Of a DNA stretch of 64,000 nucleotides, positions 37,692 through 47,980 are shown one piece after another (position 1 is the stretch's first letter; each line of letters begins with the position of its first letter). The position numbers were made by a program, and so were the translations under genes. Below the pieces are notes generated by a model. It did not search any database, was not told the origin of the DNA, and was given only the letters and a program-made list of their open reading frames with translations. The stretch comes from Thiobacillus sp. (GTDB lineage: Bacteria; Pseudomonadota; Gammaproteobacteria; Burkholderiales; Thiobacillaceae), in NCBI GenBank assembly GCA_024708885.1, contig JANJXT010000035.1, positions 1 through 64,000 of the forward strand, in the 5' to 3' direction.

Positions 37692-37928
37692 TTAAACCGC
37701 TTCGCCGCGCGCGCGCAGGTCGGCCAGCACGGAATCGATGCCGTTCTTGTCGATGGTGCGCAGCGCCGCATTGGACAGGCGCAGGCGCACCCAGCGGTTT
37801 TCGCTTTCGACCCAGAACCGGCGGTATTGCAGGTTCGGCAGGAAACGGCGCTTGGTTTTGTTGTTGGCGTGGGAAACGTTGTTCCCGACCATGGGCTTCT
37901 TGCCCGTGACGACGCATACGCGAGCCAT
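37692..37928 (-). CDS. rpmB: Ribosomal protein L28
   Basis: [39 protein letters not shown]. Confidence 0.98.
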   Translation of the reverse strand: MARVCVVTGKKPMVGNNVSHANNKTKRRFLPNLQYRRFWVESENRWVRLRLSNAALRTIDKNGIDSVLADLRARGEAV

Positions 37929-38006
37929 GATGCTGCTCCAGACTTGTTGGGGTAACCGGAAAACCGAGATTTATACCATAGCTGTGGCGGGCGAGGCAAG
38001 TCCCGG

Positions 38007-38681
38007 TCAAAGATGCCCCGCTTCCCTGAACGACAGCGCCGACGGACCGGCGACAATGAAATGGTCGAGCACGCGCACGTCGACCAGGGCCAGGGCGTCT
38101 GCAAGCTGGCGCGTCAGCTGGCGATCGGCGGCGCTGGGCTCGGCCACGCCGCTGGGATGGTTGTGCGCGAGGATCAGCGCGGCGGCGTTGTGGGCGAGCG
38201 CGCGGCGCACGATCTCGCGCGGGTAGACGCTGGTCTGGGTGAGGGTGCCGCGGAACAGCTCCTCGATTTCGATGACGCGGTGCTGCGCGTCGAGGAAGAC
38301 GCAGCAGAACACCTCGTAGTCGCGATGGCGCAGGATGAGGCGCAGGTAGTCCCGCACCGCGTCGGGTGAGGCGAGGACGTCGCCGCTGCGCGCCGATTCG
38401 CCCAGCGTGCGGCGCGCCATTTCCAGCACCGCGGCGAGGAGCGCGTACTTGGCCTCGCCGACGCCGGGTGCCGCGCAGGCCGCCTTGCGGTCGGCGCGGC
38501 ACAAGCCGCCGAGGCTGCCGAACCGCTCGATCAGTTCGCGCCCGAGGTCGACCGCGCTCTTGCCCGGCAGCCCGGTGCGCAGGAACACCGCGACCAGTTC
38601 GGCGTCGGTGAGCACGGCAGCGCCGTGCCGCAGGAGTTTCTCCCGTGGACGCGCGTCCTCGGGCCAGTCGCAAATCGCCAT
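38007..38681 (-). CDS. radC: RadC-family JAB/MPN domain protein
   Basis: [53 protein letters not shown]. Confidence 0.94.
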   Translation of the reverse strand: MAICDWPEDARPREKLLRHGAAVLTDAELVAVFLRTGLPGKSAVDLGRELIERFGSLGGLCRADRKAACAAPGVGEAKYALLAAVLEMARRTLGESARSGDVLASPDAVRDYLRLILRHRDYEVFCCVFLDAQHRVIEIEELFRGTLTQTSVYPREIVRRALAHNAAALILAHNHPSGVAEPSAADRQLTRQLADALALVDVRVLDHFIVAGPSALSFREAGHL

Positions 38682-38705
38682 CGTCGGTCTCCTCCCCTTG
38701 TTTAT

Positions 38706-38853
38706 CCTGCATTCCGCACCACAGAGACACAGAGGCACAGAGAAACCCGAAACAGGACATCTCCGCGCTTTTTCCCGCTCATCCATCGGGTGAACCACGG
38801 CAGGAATGCAAATATATGTTTTTCTCGCTGTTCTCTGTGTCTCTGTGGTTCAA
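38706..38853. mobile_element. MITE-like ~148-bp element, copy B (opposite orientation to copy A)
   Basis: ITRs ACCACAGAGACACAGAGGCACAGAG / CTCTGTGTCTCTGTGGTT; core matches 16994-17138. Confidence 0.85.
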
Positions 38854-38930
38854 CTGCGCTTTCTAAGCTTATTCGGAACAGCGCGTGCCTTGTGCCCCCT
38901 CGCCCGCTTGCGGGAGGGCGGGCACCGGGC

Positions 38931-40157
38931 ATGTCCGTTAGAATGGGAATTTTCCCGGAAACCGGGCAGGGAATCGAGAGCGTGTCGCTGACAGACAGGA
39001 ATATTCTCCTTGGCGTGACCGGCGGCATCGCCGCCTACAAGGCGGCCGAACTGTGCCGTTTGCTGGTCAAGGCCGGCGCGCGGGTGGAGGTGGCGATGAG
39101 CGAGGCGGCGACGCGCTTCGTCGGGCCGCTCACTTTCCAGGCGCTGTCCGGACGCCCGGTGTTGACCGACCTGTGGCATGCCGACGGCGCCGGCATGGCA
39201 CATATCCATGCCTCGCGCGGCGCCGATCTCATTCTGGTGGCGCCGGCTTCCGCCGACTTTCTGGCGAAGCTTGCGCAGGGGCGCGCCGACGGCCTCCTGA
39301 GCGCGCTGTGTCTGGCGCGTGCCTGCCCGCTGGCGGTGGCGCCGGCGATGAACCGTGAAATGTGGGCGGTGGCGGCCACGCAGCGCAATCTGGCGCAACT
39401 GCGCGCCGACGGCGTCCAGGTGCTGGGCCCGGCCGAGGGCGAACAGGCGTGCGGCGAAACCGGTCCCGGGCGCATGCTGGAGCCGGCGGAGCTGATGGCG
39501 GCGCTGCCCGGGCTCCTCGGCGCGGGACCGCTTGCCGGCACGCGGGTGGTGGTCACCGCCGGGCCGACTTTCGAGCCGATCGACCCGGTGCGCGGCTTGA
39601 CCAACCTCAGTTCCGGCAGGATGGGCTACGCGGTGGCGCAGGCGGCCGCCGAGGCGGGCGCGGCGGTGTGCCTGGTGACGGGGCCGACCTGCCTGGCGAC
39701 GCCGCCGGGCGTGCGCCGCGTGGATGTGCGCACGGCGAGCGAGATGCATGCGGCGGTGCTGGCCGAACTGCCGTGCGAGGTGTTCATCGCGGTGGCTGCG
39801 GTGGCGGATTACCGCCCCGCGACGAGCGCCGCGCAGAAAATCAAGAAGGGCGCGGGCGGCCTGGATTTGCACCTGGTGCCCAATCGCGACATTCTCGCCG
39901 AGGTCGCGGCACGCCCGGACGCACCCTTCTGCGTGGGGTTCGCCGCCGAGACCGAGCGCCTGGCCGAGCACGCCGAGGCGAAGCGCGTCAAGAAGAAGCT
40001 GCCGCTCCTGGTCGGCAACCTGGCGCAGGATACGCTCGGGCAGGACAGCGCCGAACTGGTGCTGTTCGACGACAACGGCGCCCACCCCCTGCCGCGCGCC
40101 GCCAAGCTGGCGCAGGCACGATCCTTGATTGCCCACTTGGCGATTCTGCGTTCCTGA
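38931..40157 (+). CDS. coaBC: Phosphopantothenoylcysteine synthase/decarboxylase (start 38931 ATG or 38982 GTG)
   Basis: ILLGVTGGIAAYKAAELCRLL; APAMNREMW; VVVTAGPTFEPIDPVRGLTNLSSGRMGYA. Confidence 0.96.
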   Translation: MSVRMGIFPETGQGIESVSLTDRNILLGVTGGIAAYKAAELCRLLVKAGARVEVAMSEAATRFVGPLTFQALSGRPVLTDLWHADGAGMAHIHASRGADLILVAPASADFLAKLAQGRADGLLSALCLARACPLAVAPAMNREMWAVAATQRNLAQLRADGVQVLGPAEGEQACGETGPGRMLEPAELMAALPGLLGAGPLAGTRVVVTAGPTFEPIDPVRGLTNLSSGRMGYAVAQAAAEAGAAVCLVTGPTCLATPPGVRRVDVRTASEMHAAVLAELPCEVFIAVAAVADYRPATSAAQKIKKGAGGLDLHLVPNRDILAEVAARPDAPFCVGFAAETERLAEHAEAKRVKKKLPLLVGNLAQDTLGQDSAELVLFDDNGAHPLPRAAKLAQARSLIAHLAILRS

Positions 40158-40172
40158 CGAGATTTCGACAAA

Positions 40173-40619
40173 ATGAAGATGGATGTGAAGATACTCGATG
40201 CCCGCCTGCGCGAGCAGTTGCCGCACTACGCGACGCCGGGCGCGGCCGGGCTCGACCTGCGCGCCTGCATCGACGCACCGGTGGCGCTCGTGCCGGGCGA
40301 AACGCGGCTGATTCCCACGGGTCTTGCGATCCATCTCGCCGATCCCGGCTACGCGGCCCTGATCCTGCCGCGCTCGGGGCTCGGCCACAAGCACGGCATC
40401 GTGCTGGGCAATCTGGTGGGCCTCATCGACTCGGACTACCAGGGTCAGCTCATGGTGTCGGCGTGGAACCGCGGCAGCGCATCCTTCGAACTGGCGCCCC
40501 TGGAACGCCTGGCGCAACTGGTCATCGTGCCGGTGATGCAGGCGGAATTCAACGTGGTGGAGGCGTTCGAAAGCAGCCAGCGGGGCGAAGGCGGCTTCGG
40601 CAGTACCGGCCGCGGCTAG
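40173..40619 (+). CDS. dut: dUTP diphosphatase
   Basis: [51 protein letters not shown]. Confidence 0.97.
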   Translation: MKMDVKILDARLREQLPHYATPGAAGLDLRACIDAPVALVPGETRLIPTGLAIHLADPGYAALILPRSGLGHKHGIVLGNLVGLIDSDYQGQLMVSAWNRGSASFELAPLERLAQLVIVPVMQAEFNVVEAFESSQRGEGGFGSTGRG

Positions 40620-40681
40620 GAGCCTGTCGGATTTGAGCACGATCCACAGCGCTGGTGGGGTCGCGTTTCGCCGGCGTACGG

Positions 40682-40758
40682 GTGTCGAAATCCTTTACAC
40701 CCATGCCGGGCGACCCCCTGGAAGGGGGCAAGGTGGTGGAGGGTACGGAACTTGCTGG
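40682..40758 (+). promoter_or_regulatory. Sigma54 promoter (GGGTACG-GAAC-TTGCT) with upstream dyad GGTGT-N11-ACACC
   Basis: GG at 40742-40743 and GC at 40754-40755 (N10); dyad at ~40681-40701, about 75 bp upstream of the predicted start. Confidence 0.6.
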
Positions 40759-40844
40759 TTATTGAACCAGGTTGACGGGTACCCGCTGGGGCGCCCGTTG
40801 CGGAGACACAACAATACAAGGATGGAGCCGGCTGGCGCACGCTC

Positions 40845-42290
40845 ATGCCCCATACGTCGATTCTGCGGTTCGGTTTGATGCTCGTCGCTACGCTGGTCGC
40901 GCTGGCGGGCATCGTCACGGCCGTATTCTATCTGTCGCAGCCGCAGGCGCAACCGGTGGCGGAGGAGCTCGACAAGCCGGTGATGGCCACCCAGATCGAG
41001 TTTCTCGCCGATGCCATGCAGCGCAGCGCAGCGCGCATCGCCGCGCACCCGCAGACGCTGGCGTGCTTCGAGAGCCGCTCCGCGGAGGCGTGCCAGGCAC
41101 AGGCGGCGAACCTGTACGCGCTGAACCAGGACGCGACCGTGCTGTTCATCAGCGATGGGCAAAACCAGTTGCTGCCAGGCTTTCTGCCGGGCGAGACGCG
41201 CCGCCTCATTTCCGGTATCGGCACGGGTGGCGCGGGTGCGGCGGCCGCGGCGACGTTCAGTCTGTCGCTGTCGCACCCGGTGCAGGACGCTGCGGGCCAG
41301 CGCCTGGGCTTCGTCATCGTCGAGCAGAGCGTGCCGCAGTTGCAGGTGGTGTTCGACACCCTGCCGCTGCCGGATGCCGCCGCCTACGCCGAGCTGCAGC
41401 AAAGCCAGGGCGACGGTGACGTGACCGTGCTGATGCGGCGCGGCAACCAGGCGATCAAGCAGCGCAGCCAGCCCAACTGGATCGCGCTGGCCGGCACACC
41501 GTGGACCATCGCGGTGTGGCGCAACGAGAAACCGCTGATCGAAAGCGTCGCCCCCTACGTGCTGGGCTGGCTGGTGGCGAGCCTGACGATCGCGATTCTG
41601 GTGTTCGGCGTGGTGCTGACGGTGCGCAATCGCGTCACCGACAACCTGCGCACCCTGGTCAAGCTGACCAACGATGTGCGGCAGCAGCGCCTGCGCAGCG
41701 ACTATCCGGTCAGCCTCGCGGAGTTCAAGCCACCGCTCGAAACGATGCTGAAGCTTGGCAAGGTGATGCTCGGGCGACAGAAGGAGGCGAGCTCGCAGGC
41801 GCGCCTCGATCACCTGTCGCAGGTCAACAACCGGCGCGCGTTCGACGAGAAGCAGAAGGAATTGTTCGCCACGCTGAAGGACGGCTGGACCCACAGCCTG
41901 CTGATCCTCGACATCGACAATTTCAAGCAGGTCAACGACACCTTCGGCCACGAGGCGGGCGACCAGCTCATCGTCAAGTTCGGCAATGCGCTGAAGAGCA
42001 CCCTCAGGAACAGCGACTTTATCGCCCGTCTCGGCGGCGACGAGTTCTGCGTGCTGTTTCCCTACACCCCGCTCGACCGCGCACGGGAACTCGCCGAACG
42101 TCTGCGTGCAAACCTGCCGGAGAGCGTCGAGCTGATTCCGGGCGTGACGCAGAAATTGTCGTGGAGCGGCGGCATGTCCGAATACAGCCGCGACGACCGT
42201 GAGGAAAACGAGGCGCTGGCACGCGCCGACGCAGCGCTCCTGGAAGCCAAGCGCGGCGGCCGCAACGCCACCCGCATCAGGGCCGCCTGA
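40845..42290 (+). CDS. Membrane diguanylate cyclase (periplasmic sensor + GGDEF)
   Basis: Two TMs; LLILDIDNFKQVNDTFGHEAGD and RLGGDEFCVLF (intact GGDEF). Confidence 0.93.
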   Translation: MPHTSILRFGLMLVATLVALAGIVTAVFYLSQPQAQPVAEELDKPVMATQIEFLADAMQRSAARIAAHPQTLACFESRSAEACQAQAANLYALNQDATVLFISDGQNQLLPGFLPGETRRLISGIGTGGAGAAAAATFSLSLSHPVQDAAGQRLGFVIVEQSVPQLQVVFDTLPLPDAAAYAELQQSQGDGDVTVLMRRGNQAIKQRSQPNWIALAGTPWTIAVWRNEKPLIESVAPYVLGWLVASLTIAILVFGVVLTVRNRVTDNLRTLVKLTNDVRQQRLRSDYPVSLAEFKPPLETMLKLGKVMLGRQKEASSQARLDHLSQVNNRRAFDEKQKELFATLKDGWTHSLLILDIDNFKQVNDTFGHEAGDQLIVKFGNALKSTLRNSDFIARLGGDEFCVLFPYTPLDRARELAERLRANLPESVELIPGVTQKLSWSGGMSEYSRDDREENEALARADAALLEAKRGGRNATRIRAA

Positions 42291-43764
42291 ACGCGGCAAT
42301 CAGAAGACCGGCCGCCAGCACGCCCCACACCGCCAGCACCGGTGCATTGCCCCAGCGCACGTAGGGGGTGCTGCCGGCGTAACCCTGGATCGAGCCCGTG
42401 AGGCTGCCGGCGGCAAACATGGGCAGGTGGGCGAGCATGCGCCCCTGCGCATCGATGATCGCGGTGACGCCGGTGTTGGTCGCGCGCAGCATCATGCGGC
42501 CGGTTTCCAGCGCGCGCATCTGCGACATCTGCGCGTGCTGCCACGGTGCGAGCGAATCGCCGAACCAGGCGAGGTTGCTGACGTTGATGAGCACGCTGGC
42601 CTCGGGGAGCTGACGGATGATCTCTTCGCCGAACGCGTCCTCGTAGCAGACATTGGCCGCCACCCGCTGACCGCCGACGGCGAGCGGGCGCTGATCGATG
42701 CCGCCGCGGGTAAAATCCGACAGCGGAATATGCAGCACGTCGAGAACCCAGCCCCACACGGCCCGCTGCGGAATGTATTCACCGAACGGGACCAGGTGCA
42801 CCTTGTGGTAGCGCTGGCTGGGCGCCGTGCCAAGACTCACCACGCTGTTGTAATAGGCGCCGTCGAGCGAGCCCGTGGGCATGCCGGCGAGCAGATCGCC
42901 ACCGCGATGGCGAGCGAGTTCGGCGAGCAGGGTGCGGTCGGCGCGCGGCAAGTCGGTTTCGAACAGCGGCAACGCGGTTTCCGGCAGCACCACCAGTTGT
43001 GCGGGCGATGCGGCCGCCATGCGGTAATACGCATCGAGCGTGGCACGGATGTTTTCCGGGCGCCATTTCATGTCCTGCGGCACGTTGCCCTGCAGCAGCG
43101 CAACCGAGGTCGGTGCGCCATCCGGCGTGGTCCAGGCGATGCCGCGCAGGGCCTGACCGCCCACGCCGATGGCGGCGATGCCGACCGTGGCCCATGCCAG
43201 CGCCGCGCGGCCGCGCACCGCGACGCCCCAGGCAGCGAGGCCCGCGGCGAGCGCAAGCAGGCTGGCTACGCCGTACACGCCGACGAGCGGCGCGTAGCCG
43301 GCGAGCGGGCTTCCCGGCACCTGGGAATAGCCGATCACCAGCCAGGGAAAGCCGCTGAAAATCCAGCCGCGCAGCCACTCGCTCGCGCTCCACAGCAGCG
43401 GCAACAACAGCAGTGCGCGCAGCCCAAAAGATCCCGGCCAGCGTGCTTGCACGGCACCCACCGTGGCCGGGAACAGGGCGAGGAAGGCGCAGAACAGCAG
43501 GGTTGCGAGCGCCGCCAGCCACGGCATCATGTCGCCGTAGACCGACAGGCTGACATAGATCCAGCTCACGCCGACGAGAAAAAACCCCAGGCCCCAGGCG
43601 AAACCGACGAGAAAGCCGGCGCGGCTGGATGCGGTGCGCAGCAACAGGGCGAAGAGCAGGGCGAGGCTCGCGGCGGCGAGCGGCCAGGCGCCCAGAGGGG
43701 CGAAGCCTGCGACGCCCAGCGCGCCGGCGGCAAGACTCGCCGCGAGCGTGCGCAGCGACGGCAT
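42277..43764 (-). CDS. lnt: Apolipoprotein N-acyltransferase
   Basis: VLPETALP, YHKVHLVPFGEYIP, NVCYEDAFGEE (Glu-Lys-Cys). Confidence 0.95.
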   Translation of the reverse strand: MPSLRTLAASLAAGALGVAGFAPLGAWPLAAASLALLFALLLRTASSRAGFLVGFAWGLGFFLVGVSWIYVSLSVYGDMMPWLAALATLLFCAFLALFPATVGAVQARWPGSFGLRALLLLPLLWSASEWLRGWIFSGFPWLVIGYSQVPGSPLAGYAPLVGVYGVASLLALAAGLAAWGVAVRGRAALAWATVGIAAIGVGGQALRGIAWTTPDGAPTSVALLQGNVPQDMKWRPENIRATLDAYYRMAAASPAQLVVLPETALPLFETDLPRADRTLLAELARHRGGDLLAGMPTGSLDGAYYNSVVSLGTAPSQRYHKVHLVPFGEYIPQRAVWGWVLDVLHIPLSDFTRGGIDQRPLAVGGQRVAANVCYEDAFGEEIIRQLPEASVLINVSNLAWFGDSLAPWQHAQMSQMRALETGRMMLRATNTGVTAIIDAQGRMLAHLPMFAAGSLTGSIQGYAGSTPYVRWGNAPVLAVWGVLAAGLLIAAFRRP

Positions 43765-43799
43765 GGAGCGGTGCCTCTCCCGCGCAGACTGCACGCGGA

Positions 43800-45080
43800 T
43801 CAGCGTGGCGCCTCGAAATCGATGTGGCCGTCGATCACGGTGTAGCGCACGCGGCCCTGCATCGGATGGCCAAGGAACGGCGTGTTGTCGCCCTGGCTCG
43901 CCAGAGCCTGCGGCGTGACCACCCATTCGGCGGCTTCGTCGAAGATGCAGATGTCGGCGCAGGCGCCGACCGACAGATGCCCGCCTGGCACACCGAGAAC
44001 CTGGGCGGGCTTCCAGGTGACGAGGTCGAGCGCCTGCAGCAGGGGCACGCCCATTTCGCGCGCCCATTTCAGGGTGAGCGGCAGCAGCAGTTCGACGCCC
44101 GAGGCCCCTGCTTCGGATTCGCCGAAGGGCACTTGCTTGGCGTCCTCGTCGACCGGAGTATGGTCGGAACACAGCGCGTCGATCGAGCCGTCGCGCAAGG
44201 CCTCGCGGATGGCGTCGCGGTCGCGCAGGCTTCTGAGCGGCGGCACCAGATGCATGTGCGCGTCGAAACCGACCAGATCGTTTTCCGACAGGTGCACGTG
44301 CGTCGCCGCGACGTCGCAGGAGATCGCCAGCCCCTGTGCCTTGGCGGCGCGCACCATGGCGATGCCCTCGCGCGTCGACAGGCGGGCGAGGTGGATGCGC
44401 GCACCGGTTTCGCGCGCCAGCTGCAGGATGGTCGCCAGCGCCACCGTCTCGGCGAGTGCCGGAATGCCGGCCAGACCCAGGCGCGACGCCACCGCGCCAT
44501 CGTGCGCCACGCCTTCGCGGGCGAGCGCGACATCCTGCGGACGCAGCCACAGGCTGAAGCCGAAGGTGGCGGCGTATTCCATCGCGCGCAGCAGCACCAG
44601 GGTGTCGGTGAGCGGCGCGTCGGCCTGGGTGAAGGCACGGCAGCCGGCCTCGGTGAGTTCGGCCATTTCGGTCAGCGCGCGGCCTTCGAGTTTCTGCGTC
44701 AGTGCGCCGATCGGGTACACGCGCGGCCCCGGCAGGTTCTTGGCGCGGAATTTCAGCATCTCGACCAGCCCGGGTTCGTCCAGCGGCGGGTCGGTGTCGG
44801 GCGGGCAGGCGAGCGAGGTGATGCCGCCCGCCGCGGCAGCGAGCATTTCCGATTCCAGCGTGGCCCTGTATTCGTAGCCGGGTTCGCGCAGGCGTACCGA
44901 GAGGTCGACCAGTCCCGGGCAGACGACGAGGCCGCTGGCGTCGAGGGTGCGGTTGGCGTGGAAATCGGCCGGGGCCTGGCCGTTGCCGACGATCTTGCCG
45001 GCGGCGATGTAGAGATCGCCGATTTGGTCGCGTGCGTTCATCGGGTCGATGATGCGACCGTTCCTGATGTGGATCTTCAT
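43800..45080 (-). CDS. pyrX: Pseudo-dihydroorotase (PyrX/PyrC'-like, probably noncatalytic)
   Basis: Dihydroorotase fold, but the HxH motif reads [14 protein letters not shown]; adjacent pyrB. Confidence 0.88.
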   Translation of the reverse strand: MKIHIRNGRIIDPMNARDQIGDLYIAAGKIVGNGQAPADFHANRTLDASGLVVCPGLVDLSVRLREPGYEYRATLESEMLAAAAGGITSLACPPDTDPPLDEPGLVEMLKFRAKNLPGPRVYPIGALTQKLEGRALTEMAELTEAGCRAFTQADAPLTDTLVLLRAMEYAATFGFSLWLRPQDVALAREGVAHDGAVASRLGLAGIPALAETVALATILQLARETGARIHLARLSTREGIAMVRAAKAQGLAISCDVAATHVHLSENDLVGFDAHMHLVPPLRSLRDRDAIREALRDGSIDALCSDHTPVDEDAKQVPFGESEAGASGVELLLPLTLKWAREMGVPLLQALDLVTWKPAQVLGVPGGHLSVGACADICIFDEAAEWVVTPQALASQGDNTPFLGHPMQGRVRYTVIDGHIDFEAPR

Positions 45081-46030
45081 GCCGATGGCCCCCCTGCGAG
45101 CATCGCCATCACCGCCATGCGCACCGCGATGCCGTAGGTGACCTGCGGCAGGATCACCGACTGCGGGCCGTCTGCGACTTCGGAGGCGATCTCCACGCCG
45201 CGGTTCATCGGGCCGGGGTGCATCACGATGGCACCGGGTCCCGCCAGCGCGAGCTTCTCCGGTGTCAAGCCGAAAAACTTGAAGTATTCCTGCGCGGACG
45301 GCAGCAGCGCGCCCTTCATGCGCTCGTTCTGCAGGCGCAGCATGATGACCACGTCGCAGCCGCGCAAGCCCGCTTCCATGTCGTGGAACACCTTCACGCC
45401 CATCTGTTCGACGCCGGTGGGGAGCAGCGTCTTCGGCCCGATCACGCGCACCTCGGGCACGCCGAGCGTGGTCAGCGCATGGATCTGCGAGCGCGCCACG
45501 CGCGAGTGCAGCACGTCGCCGACGATGGCCACCGTCAGGTTGTGGAACGCGCCCTTGTAGCGCCGGATGGTGAACATGTCCAGGAGGCCCTGCGTCGGGT
45601 GCGCATGGCGCCCGTCGCCGGCGTTGACCACCGAGATGTGGGGGGCGACGTGGCGCGCGATGAAGTGCGCGGCACCGGACTGCGCGTGGCGCACGATGAA
45701 CATGTCGGCGTGCATCGCGGCGAGATTGTCGACGGTGTCGAGGATGGCCTCGCCCTTGGTCTGGCTGGAGGTGGCGATGTTGAGGTTGACGACGTCGGCG
45801 GACAGGCGCTTGGCGGCGATCTCGAAAGTCGTGCGGGTGCGGGTCGAGGGTTCGAAGAACAGGTTGAAGATCGACTTGCCGCGCAGGAGCGGCACTTTCT
45901 TCACCTCGCGCGCGCCGACGTCCATGAAGGATTCGGCGGTGTCGAGGATCTGCGTGATGATGGCGCGCGGCAGACCGTCAAGCGTCAGCAGATGGCGCAG
46001 CCTGCCGTCTTCGGTGAGTTGGAGGTTCAT
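45077..46030 (-). CDS. pyrB: Aspartate carbamoyltransferase catalytic subunit
   Basis: [53 protein letters not shown]. Confidence 0.97.
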   Translation of the reverse strand: MNLQLTEDGRLRHLLTLDGLPRAIITQILDTAESFMDVGAREVKKVPLLRGKSIFNLFFEPSTRTRTTFEIAAKRLSADVVNLNIATSSQTKGEAILDTVDNLAAMHADMFIVRHAQSGAAHFIARHVAPHISVVNAGDGRHAHPTQGLLDMFTIRRYKGAFHNLTVAIVGDVLHSRVARSQIHALTTLGVPEVRVIGPKTLLPTGVEQMGVKVFHDMEAGLRGCDVVIMLRLQNERMKGALLPSAQEYFKFFGLTPEKLALAGPGAIVMHPGPMNRGVEIASEVADGPQSVILPQVTYGIAVRMAVMAMLAGGPSA

Positions 46031-46521
46031 GCGATGGAGAGCGTGAGGTGGCCGTCGTCGAGGCGCGACAGGTTGACGTTCTGGTGTTCGGGGATGTCGA
46101 CGGTGAGGCCGACGAAATCGGGGCGGATCGGCAGCTCGCGGCCACCGCGGTCGACCAGCACCGCGAGGCGGATCGACGCCGGGCGGCCATAGTCGAACAG
46201 CTCGTTCATCGCCGCGCGCACCGTGCGGCCGCTATGCAGCACGTCGTCGACGAGGAGGATGGTGCCGCCCTCGAGCTCGAACGGCAGGCTCGACGGTTTG
46301 ACCTGCGGATGCAGGCCGATGCGCGAGAAGTCGTCGCGATAGAACGAGATGTCGAGCACGCCGAGCGGCTGCCTGCAGCCGAGCAGCGCATGCAGGCGCT
46401 CGGCGACCCACGCCCCGCCGGTGTGGATGCCGACGATGAACGTGTCAGGGGTGAGTGTCGGGGCGATGGCATCCGCCAGCCGGGCGATGAGGGTGTTGGC
46501 GTCAGGCAGTGAGGCGGGCAT
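46027..46521 (-). CDS. pyrR: PyrR regulator / uracil phosphoribosyltransferase
   Basis: [60 protein letters not shown]. Confidence 0.95.
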   Translation of the reverse strand: MPASLPDANTLIARLADAIAPTLTPDTFIVGIHTGGAWVAERLHALLGCRQPLGVLDISFYRDDFSRIGLHPQVKPSSLPFELEGGTILLVDDVLHSGRTVRAAMNELFDYGRPASIRLAVLVDRGGRELPIRPDFVGLTVDIPEHQNVNLSRLDDGHLTLSIA

Positions 46522-46939
46522 CGAAAAATCCTTGCAGGATGAGTTGCGCGGCAACGGCGTCGGTGAGCGCCTGCCTTTTCTTGCCGTGGATGCCGCGCGC
46601 GCGCAGTTCGGATTCGGCTGCGGTGCTGGTATGGCGCTCGTCGACCAGGAAGACCGGCAGTCCGAAACGCGATTCTAATTTGTACGCGAAGTTTTTGGCC
46701 ACCCGCGTCATTTCGTGCTCGCTGCCGTCAGCGTGGGTGGGCAGCCCCAGCACCAGCAGCACCGGCTGCCATTCGGCGACGAGCCTGGCGATCGCGTCGA
46801 GCCGTGCGGCCGTCGACTCGGCCGCAACCACAGTGAGCGCGTGGGCGATGCCGAGCGCCAGTTCGCCGGACGCGACACCGGTGCGCTTCAAGCCAAGGTC
46901 GAAGGCCAGCACCGTGCCGTGAGTGTCGACAAAGCTCAA
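46502..46939 (-). CDS. ruvX: YqgF/RuvX-family putative Holliday-junction resolvase
   Basis: [48 protein letters not shown]. Confidence 0.94.
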   Translation of the reverse strand: MSFVDTHGTVLAFDLGLKRTGVASGELALGIAHALTVVAAESTAARLDAIARLVAEWQPVLLVLGLPTHADGSEHEMTRVAKNFAYKLESRFGLPVFLVDERHTSTAAESELRARGIHGKKRQALTDAVAAQLILQGFFDARLTA

Positions 46940-47493
46940 GCGTGCCCGGCTTCTTCGGAAAGATTGGCGAAATCGATGCCCAAAAGCTTCATCGCCGCGG
47001 GCAGACGGGCTTCCGCCGGCAGGTCGAAAATGACCTGTGGGTCCGCCGCCACCGACAGCCAGGTGTTCTGCTTCATCTCCTCTTCGAGCTGGCCCGCCGA
47101 CCAGCCGGCGTAGCCCAGCGATACCATGAATTTCTCCGGCCCCTCGCCCTGGCTCACCGCCTCGAGCACGTCCTTTGACGTGGTGAGGCTGACCGCGTCG
47201 TTCACGGTGAGCGTCGAGCTGTAGGTGCGCGGTGGCGTATGCAGCACGAAGCCGCGCTCGGTCTGCACCGGGCCGCCAAAGTACACGGCCTGGCGGTGCA
47301 GGGGTTCGGGCAGCGACAGACCGAGCTGCTCGAACAGCGTCGACAGTTCCAGCTCGATCGGGCGGTTCACCACGACCCCCAGCGCCCCCTGCTCGCTGTG
47401 GTCGCAGATGTAGGTGAGGGTGCCATTGAAGTTCGGATCGACCATGCCGGGCATGGCGATCAGAAAGTGGTGGGTGAGGTTGACGGTATCCAT
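46936..47493 (-). CDS. algH: YqgE/AlgH family protein
   Basis: [45 protein letters not shown]. Confidence 0.95.
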   Translation of the reverse strand: MDTVNLTHHFLIAMPGMVDPNFNGTLTYICDHSEQGALGVVVNRPIELELSTLFEQLGLSLPEPLHRQAVYFGGPVQTERGFVLHTPPRTYSSTLTVNDAVSLTTSKDVLEAVSQGEGPEKFMVSLGYAGWSAGQLEEEMKQNTWLSVAADPQVIFDLPAEARLPAAMKLLGIDFANLSEEAGHA

Positions 47494-47980
47494 GATTGCT
47501 TTTTCATTGTAATCCGCAGCGGCAAGGGCAGACAGGTCTTTCTCAACCCGGATTGTCCATTTCTCGGTGGAAGATTCGCGTGCACGGTGCAATGGACGGA
47601 CGAAACCCCGCCTCGTCCGGCCCGGGGTGATCCTGCTGCAACGGTACGCCCGATGGTGCGATGATCCGTATCGCGCCACAGGAGAGCGTGCGAGGCACGC
47701 TGCCATGGGCATGAGGAAGCGCTCACTTTCGGATGCTGCGGCAAGGTCAGGCCATCCTGTGTTTCCGGCTTGTCCACGTCTTGAGGCCGCACGGCGTTTC
47801 GTGCCACGCGATGGCCGAATGCAACGGCGCGGGCTTCAAGACAGCCGCCGTATCGCCGTAACTACACGTGCGGTGCGCGCCGGGTCGGGTGTGCAAATCG
47901 CCGATGTTGTGCCAAATTGAACGAGGGGGACGAGGTGCGTCGCGGGTGACGGCCTCCACGGGGCAATCAGGGTCTTGTCG

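Noticed and set aside
40620-40844. Cyclic-di-GMP riboswitch upstream of the GGDEF gene
   Set aside because: The GEMM consensus (CACGCACAGGGCAAACC-type) is absent; a sigma54 promoter explains the conserved-looking sequence better.
47567-47920. 117-aa ORF between algH and the GGDEF-EAL gene
   Set aside because: Arg-rich composition, no recognisable motif or clear Shine-Dalgarno; treated as non-coding.
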